Part shown: positions 28,675 to 37,342 of the stretch, piece after piece | How the letters are laid out: the number at the start of each line of letters is the position of its first letter | How positions within the stretch are numbered: position 1 is the first letter of the stretch | Assembly: GCF_017498505.1 (NCBI RefSeq) | Contig: NZ_CP071798.1 | Coordinates: forward strand, 1,116,001 to 1,180,000 | DNA from: Sporosarcina sp. Te-1 | Lineage (GTDB): Bacteria; Bacillota; Bacilli; Bacillales_A; Planococcaceae | Length of the DNA stretch: 64,000 nucleotides | Direction: 5' to 3' | The notes under the pieces: generated by a model | Seen by the model: only the letters and a program-made list of their open reading frames with translations | What the model was told of the DNA's origin: nothing | Database searches by the model: none | Position numbers and translations under genes: made by a program

Positions 28675-30611
28675 ATTCTGAAATCAATCCCGTTCTCCCT
28701 GTTCTGCTCCACAGGCTTTTTTTTCATCTCTTCCGCGAACTGTTTGAAAAACACTCCGGACAAACGATAATCCGCATTTTCCAAACCAATCCTTAATTTT
28801 TCCGCAAACAGTTCCCCGAGAGGCTTCACTTCCATATTTTCATTAAAAATGGTGACGGTCACAATCCGATTTTGCACTTGCATATCGATCACCGTTTTAT
28901 CCAAGGCTTCAAGATCCAAGTAAAATAAAATTCTGGCATAATCCGGATCAATTTGTTCGTTGTCCTTCATTCTTCCATTCCATTGCAATGTGGCGTCGAT
29001 CCGTTTGCCGAAAAATGAAAGCGGAACTTGCATGATTAACTGGTAGTTTAAGCTTGTCTCGCCCGATAAGAGAGACGGACCATTGAACCTCGCAATGACC
29101 GTCTCTGCTAAGTCCCGTACTGCGGACGGAGTCGCCGGATTATGGATGAGCGAAACCAACTGCGGCTTCAACGATTGGGCAAGCTGACCGACATCCGATT
29201 CCTTGCCTGCCAAACCGGCTTCATAATGAAAGCCAAAAGTTTTCGCAATGGTTTGCATCGCCTCTTTGATCATGTTTCCATTAAGCGCATCTGCCAGCTT
29301 TGTATTCACATCGCTGGCTAATCTTTGTACTGCCGAGTCAGCGGACGCCTCCGCCAGTGTTACGAGTCTGCTAATCTCTTGTCCGGGTTTTGAACCCGTC
29401 AGCAAGGAGACGATGGGATCTTTATCTTGCATTAGCGGCTCGGCGATACGATGTTCCACTACCGCGCGTGTAACCATTTCATTTAACCTCTGCAACGGCT
29501 CTGCATTGGAACCGGCTGGAGTCGAATGTAACCGGTCCATTGTACGAATGATGGATGCCTTTTGATCGGAAGTGAGCCACGTTGCCAGCCTAAGTTCATT
29601 TTTCAAGGCATCCACTGCGGTCGGCTCTTTACCAGATGAACTTAATACACTTTGCAATATCGCTACTATTCGTTCCGCACTGCCGACTGGACTCGTCTGT
29701 TGCCCTCCAACATCGGTCTTGACCTCCACCGCCCCATCCGCTCTTATTGGTGATGGGGGAGCTGAGAAAGCTGACAATTCCCTGCTGGGTCCATTAGTCA
29801 ACAAGCTTTGAAGGACGTTTTGAAAGTTGGCAAGCGATGTTCTAGCCGGCAACAGATCCGCCTTTTTCAGCCATTGCAGTAATTGAAATCTCTCCTCGTT
29901 CGGAACTTTGCGATCGATCAATGTAAGGAGTGCTTCATTGAGCATCAATTTTGCGGCAGCTTCACGGCCATCTTTCGTCACCGCTGATAATGCAGTCAGG
30001 ATGGAATTTTTAGTAGATGCAGGGATCACTGTATCTTCGATCAACGAATTTTGTAACGCTTGTAGCAGCGGGTGCATCGATTCTTTCGCCACCACTCCGA
30101 GAAGGGAGCGAAAATTCGTTTCAGTTAAAGATAATTTTAATTCCATCAGTTTCACAACAGTGGAAAGTGCTGCTGATTGTTGCTTGTCCGGGACAGCTCC
30201 TAGCAATTTTTCCGCTTGAATCAACTGCTCTCTCGAAATAGGAATCTTATTTTTCAACATGAAAGCAAGCAGGCTTTGCATTTCTTTGGTTTTCGGAAGA
30301 TCCATTGATTCCATTAAACTTGCCATTTGCTTTCCTAAGCTTTCGCCCGACTGCATAGGTCCGGAAATGATTTTCAATTGAAGTTCCGGCTCAACCGATT
30401 CCACTTGGAAATAGTAGGCATCCCCCGCTTTCATCGGTACTTCCAATCGGGCAAGCATTTTAGTACCCCCAATTTGAACCTCAGCCATTTGGCCAGGGAA
30501 TAATTGTTTAATACTCCCATGGAACATCTGTCCTTCTCGAAGAACAATTGGTTTACTATTATTTTGTGTGAGGACTCCCCCAGTGACTTGATTGATCATC
30601 GGATGGCTCAT
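28671..30611 (-). CDS. ylqG: YlqG, large protein with FliK-like C-terminal domain
   Basis: A 646-residue soluble protein, longer than the B. subtilis homologue. The N-terminal 90 residues form a beta-rich part (GQMFHGSIKQLFPGQMAEVQ), the middle is helical and poorly conserved, and the C-terminal 130 residues resemble the FliK hook-length domain (ARILFYLDLEALDKTVIDMQ and VTVTIFNENMEVKPLGELF). It is followed by ylqH, an FlhB-CC homologue, which strengthens a FliK-like reading. The ATG at 30611 follows GAAAGGGG by eleven bases; TTG 30617 is an alternative. It overlaps rnhB by 53 bases. Confidence 0.75.
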   Translation of the reverse strand: MSHPMINQVTGGVLTQNNSKPIVLREGQMFHGSIKQLFPGQMAEVQIGGTKMLARLEVPMKAGDAYYFQVESVEPELQLKIISGPMQSGESLGKQMASLMESMDLPKTKEMQSLLAFMLKNKIPISREQLIQAEKLLGAVPDKQQSAALSTVVKLMELKLSLTETNFRSLLGVVAKESMHPLLQALQNSLIEDTVIPASTKNSILTALSAVTKDGREAAAKLMLNEALLTLIDRKVPNEERFQLLQWLKKADLLPARTSLANFQNVLQSLLTNGPSRELSAFSAPPSPIRADGAVEVKTDVGGQQTSPVGSAERIVAILQSVLSSSGKEPTAVDALKNELRLATWLTSDQKASIIRTMDRLHSTPAGSNAEPLQRLNEMVTRAVVEHRIAEPLMQDKDPIVSLLTGSKPGQEISRLVTLAEASADSAVQRLASDVNTKLADALNGNMIKEAMQTIAKTFGFHYEAGLAGKESDVGQLAQSLKPQLVSLIHNPATPSAVRDLAETVIARFNGPSLLSGETSLNYQLIMQVPLSFFGKRIDATLQWNGRMKDNEQIDPDYARILFYLDLEALDKTVIDMQVQNRIVTVTIFNENMEVKPLGELFAEKLRIGLENADYRLSGVFFKQFAEEMKKKPVEQNRENGIDFRI

Positions 30612-31389
30612 TGGCAAACAAGCCCCTTTCCATTACTGATTTTACCGGTTCGAAGGTTTTTCTGTGAATTTCACAAGGACCAAAGGCATGCAGGGCTTCG
30701 ACATGTTCTTCCGTTCCATAGCCTGCATTCTGCTTAAAATTATACATCGGATATTTTTCGTGCCACTGCTCCATCAGTGTATCCCGCGTAGTTTTTGCCA
30801 GAATCGAGGCCGCCGCAATTGCCAAACTTTTAGCATCCCCCTTCACGACAGAAACAGCTTTGCAGCTGACATGCAATGGCATGGCGTCGGCAAGGACGAT
30901 ATCCGGCCGGACCTGCAAGTCCTCGATAGCCGTCTCCATTGATTTCTTTGTAGCCGAATAAATATTCAACTCGTCAATACGTTCGGATGATTGGATATGT
31001 ATTGAATAACTGACTGCTATTTGTTTGATCAATTCCGCGAGACGGTTACGTTCCGGTTTCGATATTTTTTTCGAATCGTCTAAACCGATTAAGATTTGTG
31101 TTTCTCGTGGCAAGATCACTGCCGCACAAACGACTGGCCCTGCAAGAGGCCCTCTGCCCGCTTCGTCAATTCCTGCAAGCAGTGCACCATCGTACGGCAT
31201 ATGAGAGGCATCGAATTCTTTTTTCTCCATGTATGCCGCTTCTTTGATCAATTGCTTCTCATAGCGCCGCCGCCAGCGCTCCAATTCATTCTTTACGCCA
31301 GCTCGAGAATCTTCCTTCAATTCATCCATCCACGGTTCCGGTATTTTTGTATTTTGCAACCGTTCCGTAATTTCCTTTATCGTCTTCAT
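30559..31389 (-). CDS. rnhB: RnhB, ribonuclease HII
   Basis: RNase HII removes ribonucleotides misincorporated into DNA. The 276-residue product has an N-terminal helical extension of about 70 residues, usual in Bacillus, then the catalytic core with Asp-Glu in LLAGIDEAGRGPLAGPVV, Asp in DIVLADAMPLH and Asp in VKGDAKSLAIAAASILA. The ATG at 31389 is chosen by similarity to the B. subtilis start and follows AGAAGGTG. The 3' end overlaps the start of ylqG. Confidence 0.95.
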   Translation of the reverse strand: MKTIKEITERLQNTKIPEPWMDELKEDSRAGVKNELERWRRRYEKQLIKEAAYMEKKEFDASHMPYDGALLAGIDEAGRGPLAGPVVCAAVILPRETQILIGLDDSKKISKPERNRLAELIKQIAVSYSIHIQSSERIDELNIYSATKKSMETAIEDLQVRPDIVLADAMPLHVSCKAVSVVKGDAKSLAIAAASILAKTTRDTLMEQWHEKYPMYNFKQNAGYGTEEHVEALHAFGPCEIHRKTFEPVKSVMERGLFANEPSDDQSSHWGSPHTK

Positions 31390-31427
31390 TCCGTACACCT
31401 TCTGACACATTTATTGTTCCTTAGCCT

Positions 31428-31433
31428 ATTATA
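31428..31433 (-). promoter_or_regulatory. Candidate -10 element upstream of rnhB
   Basis: A perfect TATAAT (31433-31428) lies about 40 bases before the rnhB start, downstream of the rbgA terminator. The -35 region (TCGATT, 18 bases upstream) is poor, so confidence is limited. Confidence 0.45.
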
Positions 31434-31507
31434 TCGACAAAATAATGTAAGAATCGATACCCATTCGAAGAAAAGGCCCTTTTAGCTATTCCTATTGCTC
31501 CAGCAAT

Positions 31508-31553
31508 CAAAAAAACAAGCTGGTGCAATTATTCCAACATTGCATCAGCTTGT
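31508..31553 (-). terminator. Intrinsic terminator overlapping the rbgA 3' end
   Basis: Arms 31539-31553 and 31515-31529 form a long stem (core ACAAGCTG/CAGCTTGT), followed by seven Ts on the minus strand. The 5' arm lies inside the last rbgA codons and includes the stop region. Confidence 0.88.
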
Positions 31554-32407
31554 TCTTCCATTTCGCTCACAAAATCGAACGTCAACTTCCCTAACAATTC
31601 ATTTCGGATATCTTGTACAATCAGCTCGGCCACTTTTTCATAATCGATTTCGCCACCTGCGGCATACACTTTCCGAGCTTCGCCGATTTGGTCAAATACA
31701 GCAGCGATGTCATCTCCAACCTCATCAATATGGTAACGTTCCGCCAATCGTTCCGGATAATGCTGTTCCAGATAACGGAGGCCGTAAACAGCCAAGTTCT
31801 CCATATTGACGATTGTATCTTTTATGGCTCCAGTAAGCGCCAGCTTATAACCGACCGATTGATCCTCAAATTTAGGCCACAGGATCCCCGGTGTATCGAG
31901 AAGTTCAAGTTCCTTTCCGAACTTGATCCATTGTTGTGCTTTTGTCACGCCAGGTTTATTCCCGGTCTTTGCGATGTTTTTCTTTGCCAAACGATTAATC
32001 AGCGTTGATTTTCCAACATTCGGAATGCCGACAATCATCGCCCTGATTGCGCCCGGCCGTATGCCTCTTCTTTTCATCCGTTCAATTTTAGGAGCCAGAA
32101 TATCCTTTGCAGCTTTCGTTACTGCTTGCAGTCCCTTTCCTTCAAAGGAGTTGATCGCAACAGCGTGAAGGTCTTTGCTTTCAAAATACCGGATCCACTT
32201 GGCCGTTTCTCGATCGTCCGCTAAATCCATTTTATTCAGTATGAGAAGCCTTGGCTTTTGCCCGATCACCTCATCGATCATTGGGTTTCGGGAGGATAAC
32301 GGCAATCTCGCGTCAATTAATTCAAAAACGATATCGACCAGTTTGAGCTGCTCGGTAACTTCCCTTCTGGCCTTGGCCATATGCCCCGGAAACCATTGTA
32401 TGGTCAT
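31529..32407 (-). CDS. rbgA: RbgA (YlqF), 50S ribosome assembly GTPase
   Basis: RbgA is a circularly permuted GTPase needed for late 50S subunit assembly. The G4 motif NKMDLAD (residues about 58-64) precedes G1 [18 protein letters not shown] and G3 LLDTPGI, the permuted order that defines the family. The product has 292 residues and ends with a helical ANTAR-like RNA-binding region. The start is ATG 32407 ([16 protein letters not shown]), the canonical RbgA N-terminus. It follows lepB by 19 bases and ends in an intrinsic terminator. Confidence 0.97.
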   Translation of the reverse strand: MTIQWFPGHMAKARREVTEQLKLVDIVFELIDARLPLSSRNPMIDEVIGQKPRLLILNKMDLADDRETAKWIRYFESKDLHAVAINSFEGKGLQAVTKAAKDILAPKIERMKRRGIRPGAIRAMIVGIPNVGKSTLINRLAKKNIAKTGNKPGVTKAQQWIKFGKELELLDTPGILWPKFEDQSVGYKLALTGAIKDTIVNMENLAVYGLRYLEQHYPERLAERYHIDEVGDDIAAVFDQIGEARKVYAAGGEIDYEKVAELIVQDIRNELLGKLTFDFVSEMEEQADAMLE

Positions 32408-32426
32408 TGACTATCAAACCCTTTCA

Positions 32427-32984
32427 TCATTTCACTATGCCGAAGTCTTCGATAGGCCAGAAGACAAATTTTGTGCTGCCTATGATTTCGTCTATTGGAA
32501 CTGCGCCAATATGTCTGGAATCCTTGCTTTTTCTTCGATTATCACCCATTACGAAAACATATCCTTCCGGCACAGTTTTCCTATCGATTTTTTCTTCCAG
32601 TGTGAAGTCTTCGGTCAACGGGCCATCCGTCACCGACTTTTTGTATTGATCTAAATACGGCTCGTCATACGCTTTGCCGTTTATATACAATACGTCATCT
32701 CGATATTCTACTGTGTCACCCGGCAAACCGATGACCCGCTTAATATAATCTTTTTGTTCGGGAGCATGAAAGACAACGATATCGAAACGACTCGGCGTGC
32801 CGATGGTATATCCAATTTTATTTACAATCATCCGATCACCGTGCTCCAGTGTCGGCATCATGGAGATGCCATCCACTACGATTGGTGTAAATAAGAAAAT
32901 ACGTATGATGGCAGCTAGTCCAAAAGCGATCAGTAAGGCTTTTACCCATTCCAGTGTTTCATTTTTTGTTTTTTTCTCTTTCAT
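32427..32984 (-). CDS. lepB: Type I signal peptidase (SipS/LepB)
   Basis: Membrane-bound type I signal peptidase that cleaves secreted proteins at their signal peptides. The 185-residue product has one N-terminal membrane segment (ALLIAFGLAAIIRIFLF, residues 16-32), the catalytic Ser41 in DGISMMPTL and Lys82 in YIKRVIGLPGD, followed by the box VPEGYVFVMGDNRRKSKDSR. The ATG at 32984 follows GGGAGG. It is inserted between rplS and rbgA, an arrangement seen in several Bacillales but not in B. subtilis 168. Confidence 0.95.
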   Translation of the reverse strand: MKEKKTKNETLEWVKALLIAFGLAAIIRIFLFTPIVVDGISMMPTLEHGDRMIVNKIGYTIGTPSRFDIVVFHAPEQKDYIKRVIGLPGDTVEYRDDVLYINGKAYDEPYLDQYKKSVTDGPLTEDFTLEEKIDRKTVPEGYVFVMGDNRRKSKDSRHIGAVPIDEIIGSTKFVFWPIEDFGIVK

Positions 32985-33015
32985 TGTTTGAACCTCCCGA
33001 GTACTTCCTATAGAT

Positions 33016-33044
33016 ATTGTACCTTTTATCTGTACTTCAGGCAA
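33016..33044 (-). promoter_or_regulatory. Candidate sigma-A promoter of lepB-rbgA
   Basis: TTGCCT (33044-33039), 17 bases, TACAAT (33021-33016). The -35 lies within the T-tract of the rplS terminator, so termination and initiation signals overlap. Confidence 0.65.
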
Positions 33045-33074
33045 AAAGAAAGAAGGCCATTTCGCAGGCCTTCT
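33041..33074 (-). terminator. Intrinsic terminator after rplS
   Basis: AGAAGGCC (33074-33067) and GGCCTTCT (33058-33051) around an eight-base loop, followed by TTCTTTTT on the minus strand. Confidence 0.88.
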
Positions 33075-33089
33075 CTCATGTTCGTATGA

Positions 33090-33434
33090 TTAGCGAAGTT
33101 CTTTGATACGTGCAGCTTTTCCGCGCAGGTTGCGAAGATAGTACAATTTCGCACGGCGTACTTTACCACGGCGTGTCACTTCGATTTTGGTGATCTTTGG
33201 TGTATGTACAGGGAATGTACGTTCAACACCGACACCGTTGGAGATTTTACGGACAGTGAAAGTTTCGCTGATTCCGCCTCCACGACGCTTAATGACAACA
33301 CCTTCGAAGATTTGGATACGTTCGCGTGTACCCTCGATGATTTTCACGTGCAAGCGGACTGTGTCCCCAGGACGGAAACTTGGAAGATCCGAACGAAGCT
33401 GATCTTTTGTTACTTCTGCAATAATGTTTTGCAT
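33090..33434 (-). CDS. rplS: Ribosomal protein bL19
   Basis: bL19 lies at the 30S-50S interface of the ribosome. The 114-residue product begins [20 protein letters not shown] and contains [40 protein letters not shown] and [20 protein letters not shown], all characteristic. The ATG at 33434 is chosen because GGAGAGAAG precedes it and it matches the family start; upstream codons in frame correspond to leader sequence. It has its own predicted promoter, a leader and a terminator, so it may be expressed apart from trmD. Confidence 0.98.
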   Translation of the reverse strand: MQNIIAEVTKDQLRSDLPSFRPGDTVRLHVKIIEGTRERIQIFEGVVIKRRGGGISETFTVRKISNGVGVERTFPVHTPKITKIEVTRRGKVRRAKLYYLRNLRGKAARIKELR

Positions 33435-33439
33435 GTTTC

Positions 33440-33520
33440 TTCTCTCCTTATTCACAGATGCTCTTACAACGATTTCTTTGCAGCGGAACACCAGTCAGTA
33501 TGGCTTCACATAGAAGCACA
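33440..33520 (-). ncRNA. Possible ribosomal protein L19 leader in the rplS 5' UTR
   Basis: The 90-nt rplS leader contains GTTCCGCTG and short complementary segments. B. subtilis rplS has an autoregulatory L19 leader known from comparative RNA studies. I cannot align it to the covariance model here, so this rests on location and partial recall. Confidence 0.35.
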
Positions 33521-33526
33521 TAGTAC

Positions 33527-33555
33527 ATAATACCATAGAAGACTCTATGGTGCAA
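33527..33555 (-). promoter_or_regulatory. Candidate rplS promoter with palindromic spacer
   Basis: TTGCAC (33555-33550), 17 bases, TATTAT (33532-33527). The spacer is almost entirely the perfect inverted repeat ACCATAGA-4-TCTATGGT (33532-33551). It could instead be a T-poor 3' hairpin of trmD. Confidence 0.45.
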
Positions 33556-33565
33556 TGCTTCTCAT

Positions 33566-34306
33566 TCAATTTTCTTGCCGTCTTAGCTGTTCGAGAACCT
33601 TTTGCTGATGTGCCGTCAAAGGCGCGTTTTCAAGCAGGTCTTTTCTTCGTTCATACGTCCGTCGGAGCGACTGTTCTTCGCGCCATTTTTCGATTTCCGC
33701 ATGATTACCAGACAGGAGAACTTCAGGGACTTTCATCCCTTCAAAATCGGCGGGGCGTGTATACTGAGGATGCTCAAGCAAACCCGTCGAGAACGAATCG
33801 AGAACAGATGAATCCGAATTCCCCAATACATTGGGAAGCAATCTGACAATGCTGTCAATCATCGTCATTGCAGCGAGCTCACCGCCTGTCAAAATAAAAT
33901 CGCCAATCGACAGTTCATCCGTGACCAGATGTTCTCGGATCCTCTCATCGTATCCTTCATAATGGCCGCAAAGGAAAATCAACTGTTCTTCCGCAGCCAA
34001 TTCCTCAGCCTTTTTCTGCGTAAACGTTTCACCTTGCGGGCACATGAGAATAATTCGAGGACGCTTCTCCGATTTGGCTGTCAAGTCCTTCACCGCCGCA
34101 AAGAGGGGTTCCGGCTTCAAAACCATACCAGCCCCGCCGCCGTATGGATAATCATCGACCTTCTTATGTTTATTTGGGGAATACTCGCGGAAATCCGTAA
34201 TTCCGAAAGAGACCGCTTCATTTTCCTGCGCTTTTTTCATGATAGAGGAGTGAAATACTCCCTCGAACATTTCCGGAAACAAAGATAACACGTCGATTCT
34301 CATCAT
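33566..34306 (-). CDS. trmD: TrmD, tRNA (guanine37-N1) methyltransferase
   Basis: TrmD methylates G37 next to the anticodon, preventing frameshifts. The 246-residue product has the SPOUT knot regions [12 protein letters not shown] and [19 protein letters not shown], plus [15 protein letters not shown] substrate segments ([19 protein letters not shown]). ATG 34306 lies eight bases after GGAAGGG; ATG 34303 directly follows and is possible. The start overlaps the rimM stop (ATGA), indicating coupling in rpsP-khpA-rimM-trmD. Confidence 0.97.
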   Translation of the reverse strand: MMRIDVLSLFPEMFEGVFHSSIMKKAQENEAVSFGITDFREYSPNKHKKVDDYPYGGGAGMVLKPEPLFAAVKDLTAKSEKRPRIILMCPQGETFTQKKAEELAAEEQLIFLCGHYEGYDERIREHLVTDELSIGDFILTGGELAAMTMIDSIVRLLPNVLGNSDSSVLDSFSTGLLEHPQYTRPADFEGMKVPEVLLSGNHAEIEKWREEQSLRRTYERRKDLLENAPLTAHQQKVLEQLRRQEN

Positions 34307-34818
34307 GAAAGGAGCCCTTCCAATGGTTCAATGATTATTTTCTTCGCTTCAATATCGACTTCTTTCACCACATCTGCAATATAGGGAATGTAATGCGGCT
34401 TTCCTTTATCGGGGGTGACCGTCCAAACATCATTTGAACCGGTTTCCAATATCTCGGTCACTTTTCCGAGTTCTTCTCCTGAATCCGCAAATACAGTACA
34501 GCCGATGATCTCGTGGTAGTAAAACTCTCCCTCTTCCAAATCGCCCAGCTGTTCTTCAGAGACTTTCAAGATTCCATCTCTATATTTTTCGACATCATTG
34601 ATATTTGTATGGCCTTCAAATGTTAAAAGATCGAAATTTTTGTGGCGACGGTGGCTCGCCACAATTACCGGCAAAGGTTTCTTTTCATCCGGAAGAAATA
34701 AAGCCAGCTTACTTCCGACTGCATACCGCTCCTCCGGAAAGTCTGTTCGTGATATGACCCGTACTTCACCACGGATTCCATGCGTATTCACTATTTTCCC
34801 GACGTTAAACCATTGCAT
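34303..34818 (-). CDS. rimM: RimM, 16S rRNA processing/30S maturation factor
   Basis: RimM assists maturation of the 30S head. The 171-residue product starts [20 protein letters not shown], the conserved RimM N-domain, and ends with the PRC-barrel part ([20 protein letters not shown]). The ATG at 34818 follows GGAAGGTG; a GTG in frame at 34827 overlaps that site. Between khpA and rimM, where B. subtilis has ylqD, there is only the khpA 3' region and a possible terminator. Confidence 0.95.
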   Translation of the reverse strand: MQWFNVGKIVNTHGIRGEVRVISRTDFPEERYAVGSKLALFLPDEKKPLPVIVASHRRHKNFDLLTFEGHTNINDVEKYRDGILKVSEEQLGDLEEGEFYYHEIIGCTVFADSGEELGKVTEILETGSNDVWTVTPDKGKPHYIPYIADVVKEVDIEAKKIIIEPLEGLLS

Positions 34819-34891
34819 ACTGCTCACCTTCCTTTGAGTCCCGTAATGAGGCGCCGATCCTTCCGAAAACTTTTATTGGACAGGATCAGTG

Positions 34892-34928
34892 TAGACGAAA
34901 AAAGGAAGAAACATAAGTTCCTCCCTTT
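34892..34928 (-). terminator. Probable terminator after khpA
   Basis: Minus-strand AAGGGAGGAAC, a short loop TTAT and GTTTCTTCC form an imperfect stem followed by six Ts, just after the khpA stop. It could partly separate rimM-trmD from rpsP-khpA. Confidence 0.5.
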
Positions 34929-35166
34929 AGTCGACTATGTCTAGGTAAACTTTCTTACCGTGGTGACTTCCTGCTGCTGAATAAACAATAGTACGTATCG
35001 CTTTCGCCACACGTCCCTGCTTCCCGATCACCTTTCCCATATCTTCGGGATTGACGGAAAGTTTGTACGTAATCCGATGTCCTTGTTCATCGACATCGAT
35101 TCGAACATCTCCCGGATGATCGACTAACGGTTTGACAATTGTTTCAATCAGCTGCTTCATGTCCAC
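34927..35166 (-). CDS. khpA: KhpA (YlqC), KH-domain RNA-binding protein
   Basis: KhpA is a small RNA-binding protein that in other Firmicutes pairs with KhpB and affects cell size and division. The 79 residues form one KH domain with the GxxG loop as GKQG in DMGKVIGKQGRVAKAIRTIV. The ATG at 35166 follows AGGAGGGGTG. It lies ten bases downstream of rpsP, the usual position of ylqC. Length and motif are complete. Confidence 0.95.
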   Translation of the reverse strand: MDMKQLIETIVKPLVDHPGDVRIDVDEQGHRITYKLSVNPEDMGKVIGKQGRVAKAIRTIVYSAAGSHHGKKVYLDIVD

Positions 35167-35175
35167 CCCTCCTGA

Positions 35176-35472
<297 letters not shown>

Positions 35473-35486
35473 TCACACAAGATAGT

Positions 35487-35515
35487 ATATTATCAAGCTT
35501 TCTTATGTTTGTAAA
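35487..35515 (-). promoter_or_regulatory. Candidate promoter of the rpsP group
   Basis: TTTACA (35515-35510), 17 bases, TAATAT (35492-35487) preceded by TGA (TGN extension). It would drive rpsP independently of ylxM-ffh. Confidence 0.7.
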
Positions 35516-35551
35516 GTGTTTTTTCTTAACACCCTGCCGAATGTTCAATTA

Positions 35552-36907
35552 TCACTTGAAAAACGAATCGAAACCGGGCATTTTCATCTTCTTTTTGCCT
35601 TTTTGCTGCATGTTTGTCATCTGCTTGACCATCTTCTTCATTTCCTCGAATTGCTTTAACAGACGGTTAACTTCCTGAATAGACGTTCCCGATCCTTTAG
35701 CGATCCGTTTACGACGACTGGCATTAATGAGTTCAGGCGTTGTCCTTTCTTCCTTGGTCATGGAGTAAATGACCGCTTCCACTCTGCCCATTTGACTTTC
35801 ATCAACTTGAGCGTTTTCTATGCCTTTGATTTTATTGAAACCAGGCATCATCTTCAACAATTCATCAAGAGGGCCCATTTTTCTGACTTGCTGAAGTTGA
35901 TCCAGAAAATCATCCAGCGTGAATGTCTGCGTCCTGAATTTCTGCTCAAGCTCTTTCGCCTTCTCTTCGTCGACGTTGGCTTGGGCCTTCTCGATCAAAG
36001 ACATGACATCGCCCATGCCTAATATACGGGAAGCCATGCGCTCTGGATGGAATGGTTCAAGAGCATCCATCTTTTCACCCATCCCGACAAACTTAATTGG
36101 CTTTTCCGTGACGGAACGGATGGAAAGCGCGGCTCCGCCTCGGGTATCTCCATCAAGTTTCGTTAACACGACACCCGTTATCCCGATTGCTTCATCGAAA
36201 GCTTTTGCCACATTCACCGCATCTTGCCCTGTCATCGCATCGACAACGAGGAAAGTTTCATCCGGTTTACTTAATTCCCGGATATCTTTCAATTCCTGCA
36301 TCAAGTCTTCATCGACATGCAAACGTCCTGCGGTATCAATAATGACGACATCATGGTGATTTTCTTCTGCTTCCTTCAATGCTTGACGCGCAATTTCCAC
36401 GGGAGAAACCTCGGTACCCAAAGAGAAAACAGGGATCGTCAGTTGCTTCCCTAACGTCTCCAATTGTTGAATCGCGGCAGGACGATAAATATCCGCGGCG
36501 ACAAGAAGCGGCTTTTTATTATGCCGTTTCCGCAAGACAGTCGCCAGTTTCCCGGTGGTCGTCGTTTTACCAGCCCCTTGCAGACCGACCATCATAATGA
36601 CAGTCGGCGGCTTACGGGAGAATTGGATAGGGTTCTGCTCCCCACCCATTAGGTTGGTCAGTTCATCTTTTACTATTTTTACAACTTGTTGGCCAGGTGT
36701 CAGGCTTTTCATGACGTCTTGCCCAACAGCCCGTTCACTTACCGTCTTGACAAACTCTTTAACTACTTTCAAGTTAACGTCTGCCTCAATAAGCGCAAAC
36801 CGTACTTCGCGCATCATCTCTTTTACGTCAGATTCGCTAATCTTGCCTTTACCCGTAATTTTTTGAAGCGTCCCTTGCAGGCGCTGGGCTAAACCTTCAA
36901 ATGCCAT
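35552..36907 (-). CDS. ffh: Ffh, signal recognition particle GTPase (SRP54)
   Basis: Ffh binds 4.5S/6S scRNA and signal sequences and targets ribosomes to FtsY. The 451-residue product has an N-domain (AFEGLAQRLQGTLQKITGKG), the G-domain with GLQGAGKTTTTGKLATVL, IIDTAGRLHVDEDL and TKLDGDTRGGAAL, and a Met-rich M domain ending KMKMPGFDSFFK. The ATG at 36907 follows AGGGGGAG. It follows ylxM by 13 bases, as in all Bacillales. Confidence 0.98.
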   Translation of the reverse strand: MAFEGLAQRLQGTLQKITGKGKISESDVKEMMREVRFALIEADVNLKVVKEFVKTVSERAVGQDVMKSLTPGQQVVKIVKDELTNLMGGEQNPIQFSRKPPTVIMMVGLQGAGKTTTTGKLATVLRKRHNKKPLLVAADIYRPAAIQQLETLGKQLTIPVFSLGTEVSPVEIARQALKEAEENHHDVVIIDTAGRLHVDEDLMQELKDIRELSKPDETFLVVDAMTGQDAVNVAKAFDEAIGITGVVLTKLDGDTRGGAALSIRSVTEKPIKFVGMGEKMDALEPFHPERMASRILGMGDVMSLIEKAQANVDEEKAKELEQKFRTQTFTLDDFLDQLQQVRKMGPLDELLKMMPGFNKIKGIENAQVDESQMGRVEAVIYSMTKEERTTPELINASRRKRIAKGSGTSIQEVNRLLKQFEEMKKMVKQMTNMQQKGKKKMKMPGFDSFFK

Positions 36908-36920
36908 GCATAGACTCCCC

Positions 36921-37253
36921 CTACTCGTGTTCTTTTAATCGGCTCACCAATCCCCGTATTTCCTGGGATGGGTCATTCTGGTCATCCAGCAACTCTTCCA
37001 AACGCTCAATGATGTCCATCCTATTTTGAAATTTAGAAAATAGATTCAGCTTTTCCTCATAATCTTCGAGCATCGATTCAGTCCGACGTACATTATCATA
37101 GACGGCTTGCCGAGAAACGCCATATTCCTCGGCGATCTCGCCAAGAGATAAATCGTCCAAATAATATAATTGCATATATACCCTTTGCTTATCGGTCAAC
37201 AGCGATTGGTAAAAATCAAAGAGGAAATTAACGCGAGTCGTTTTTTCCAACAT
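36921..37253 (-). CDS. ylxM: YlxM, SRP-associated helix-turn-helix protein
   Basis: YlxM is a small sigma-factor-region-4-like helix-turn-helix protein that stimulates the SRP GTPases in streptococci; its role in Bacillus is less clear. The 110-residue product contains [20 protein letters not shown] and [19 protein letters not shown], the DNA-binding type helices. The ATG at 37253 follows GAGGAGGTAGGCAAC. It is the first gene after a near-consensus promoter and precedes ffh, consistent with co-expression of SRP components. Confidence 0.94.
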   Translation of the reverse strand: MLEKTTRVNFLFDFYQSLLTDKQRVYMQLYYLDDLSLGEIAEEYGVSRQAVYDNVRRTESMLEDYEEKLNLFSKFQNRMDIIERLEELLDDQNDPSQEIRGLVSRLKEHE

Positions 37254-37286
37254 AGTTGCCTACCTCCTCGCTTGGCCTTCCTCTGT

Positions 37287-37315
37287 ATATTAGTATCGAA
37301 CAGCATATCTGTCAA
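37287..37315 (-). promoter_or_regulatory. Candidate sigma-A promoter of ylxM-ffh
   Basis: A perfect TTGACA (37315-37310), 17 bases, TAATAT (37292-37287), 34 bases upstream of the ylxM start codon. The best -35 in the window. Confidence 0.8.
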
Positions 37316-37342
37316 GTAAAATTACTTGTCTTACAGGATGCA

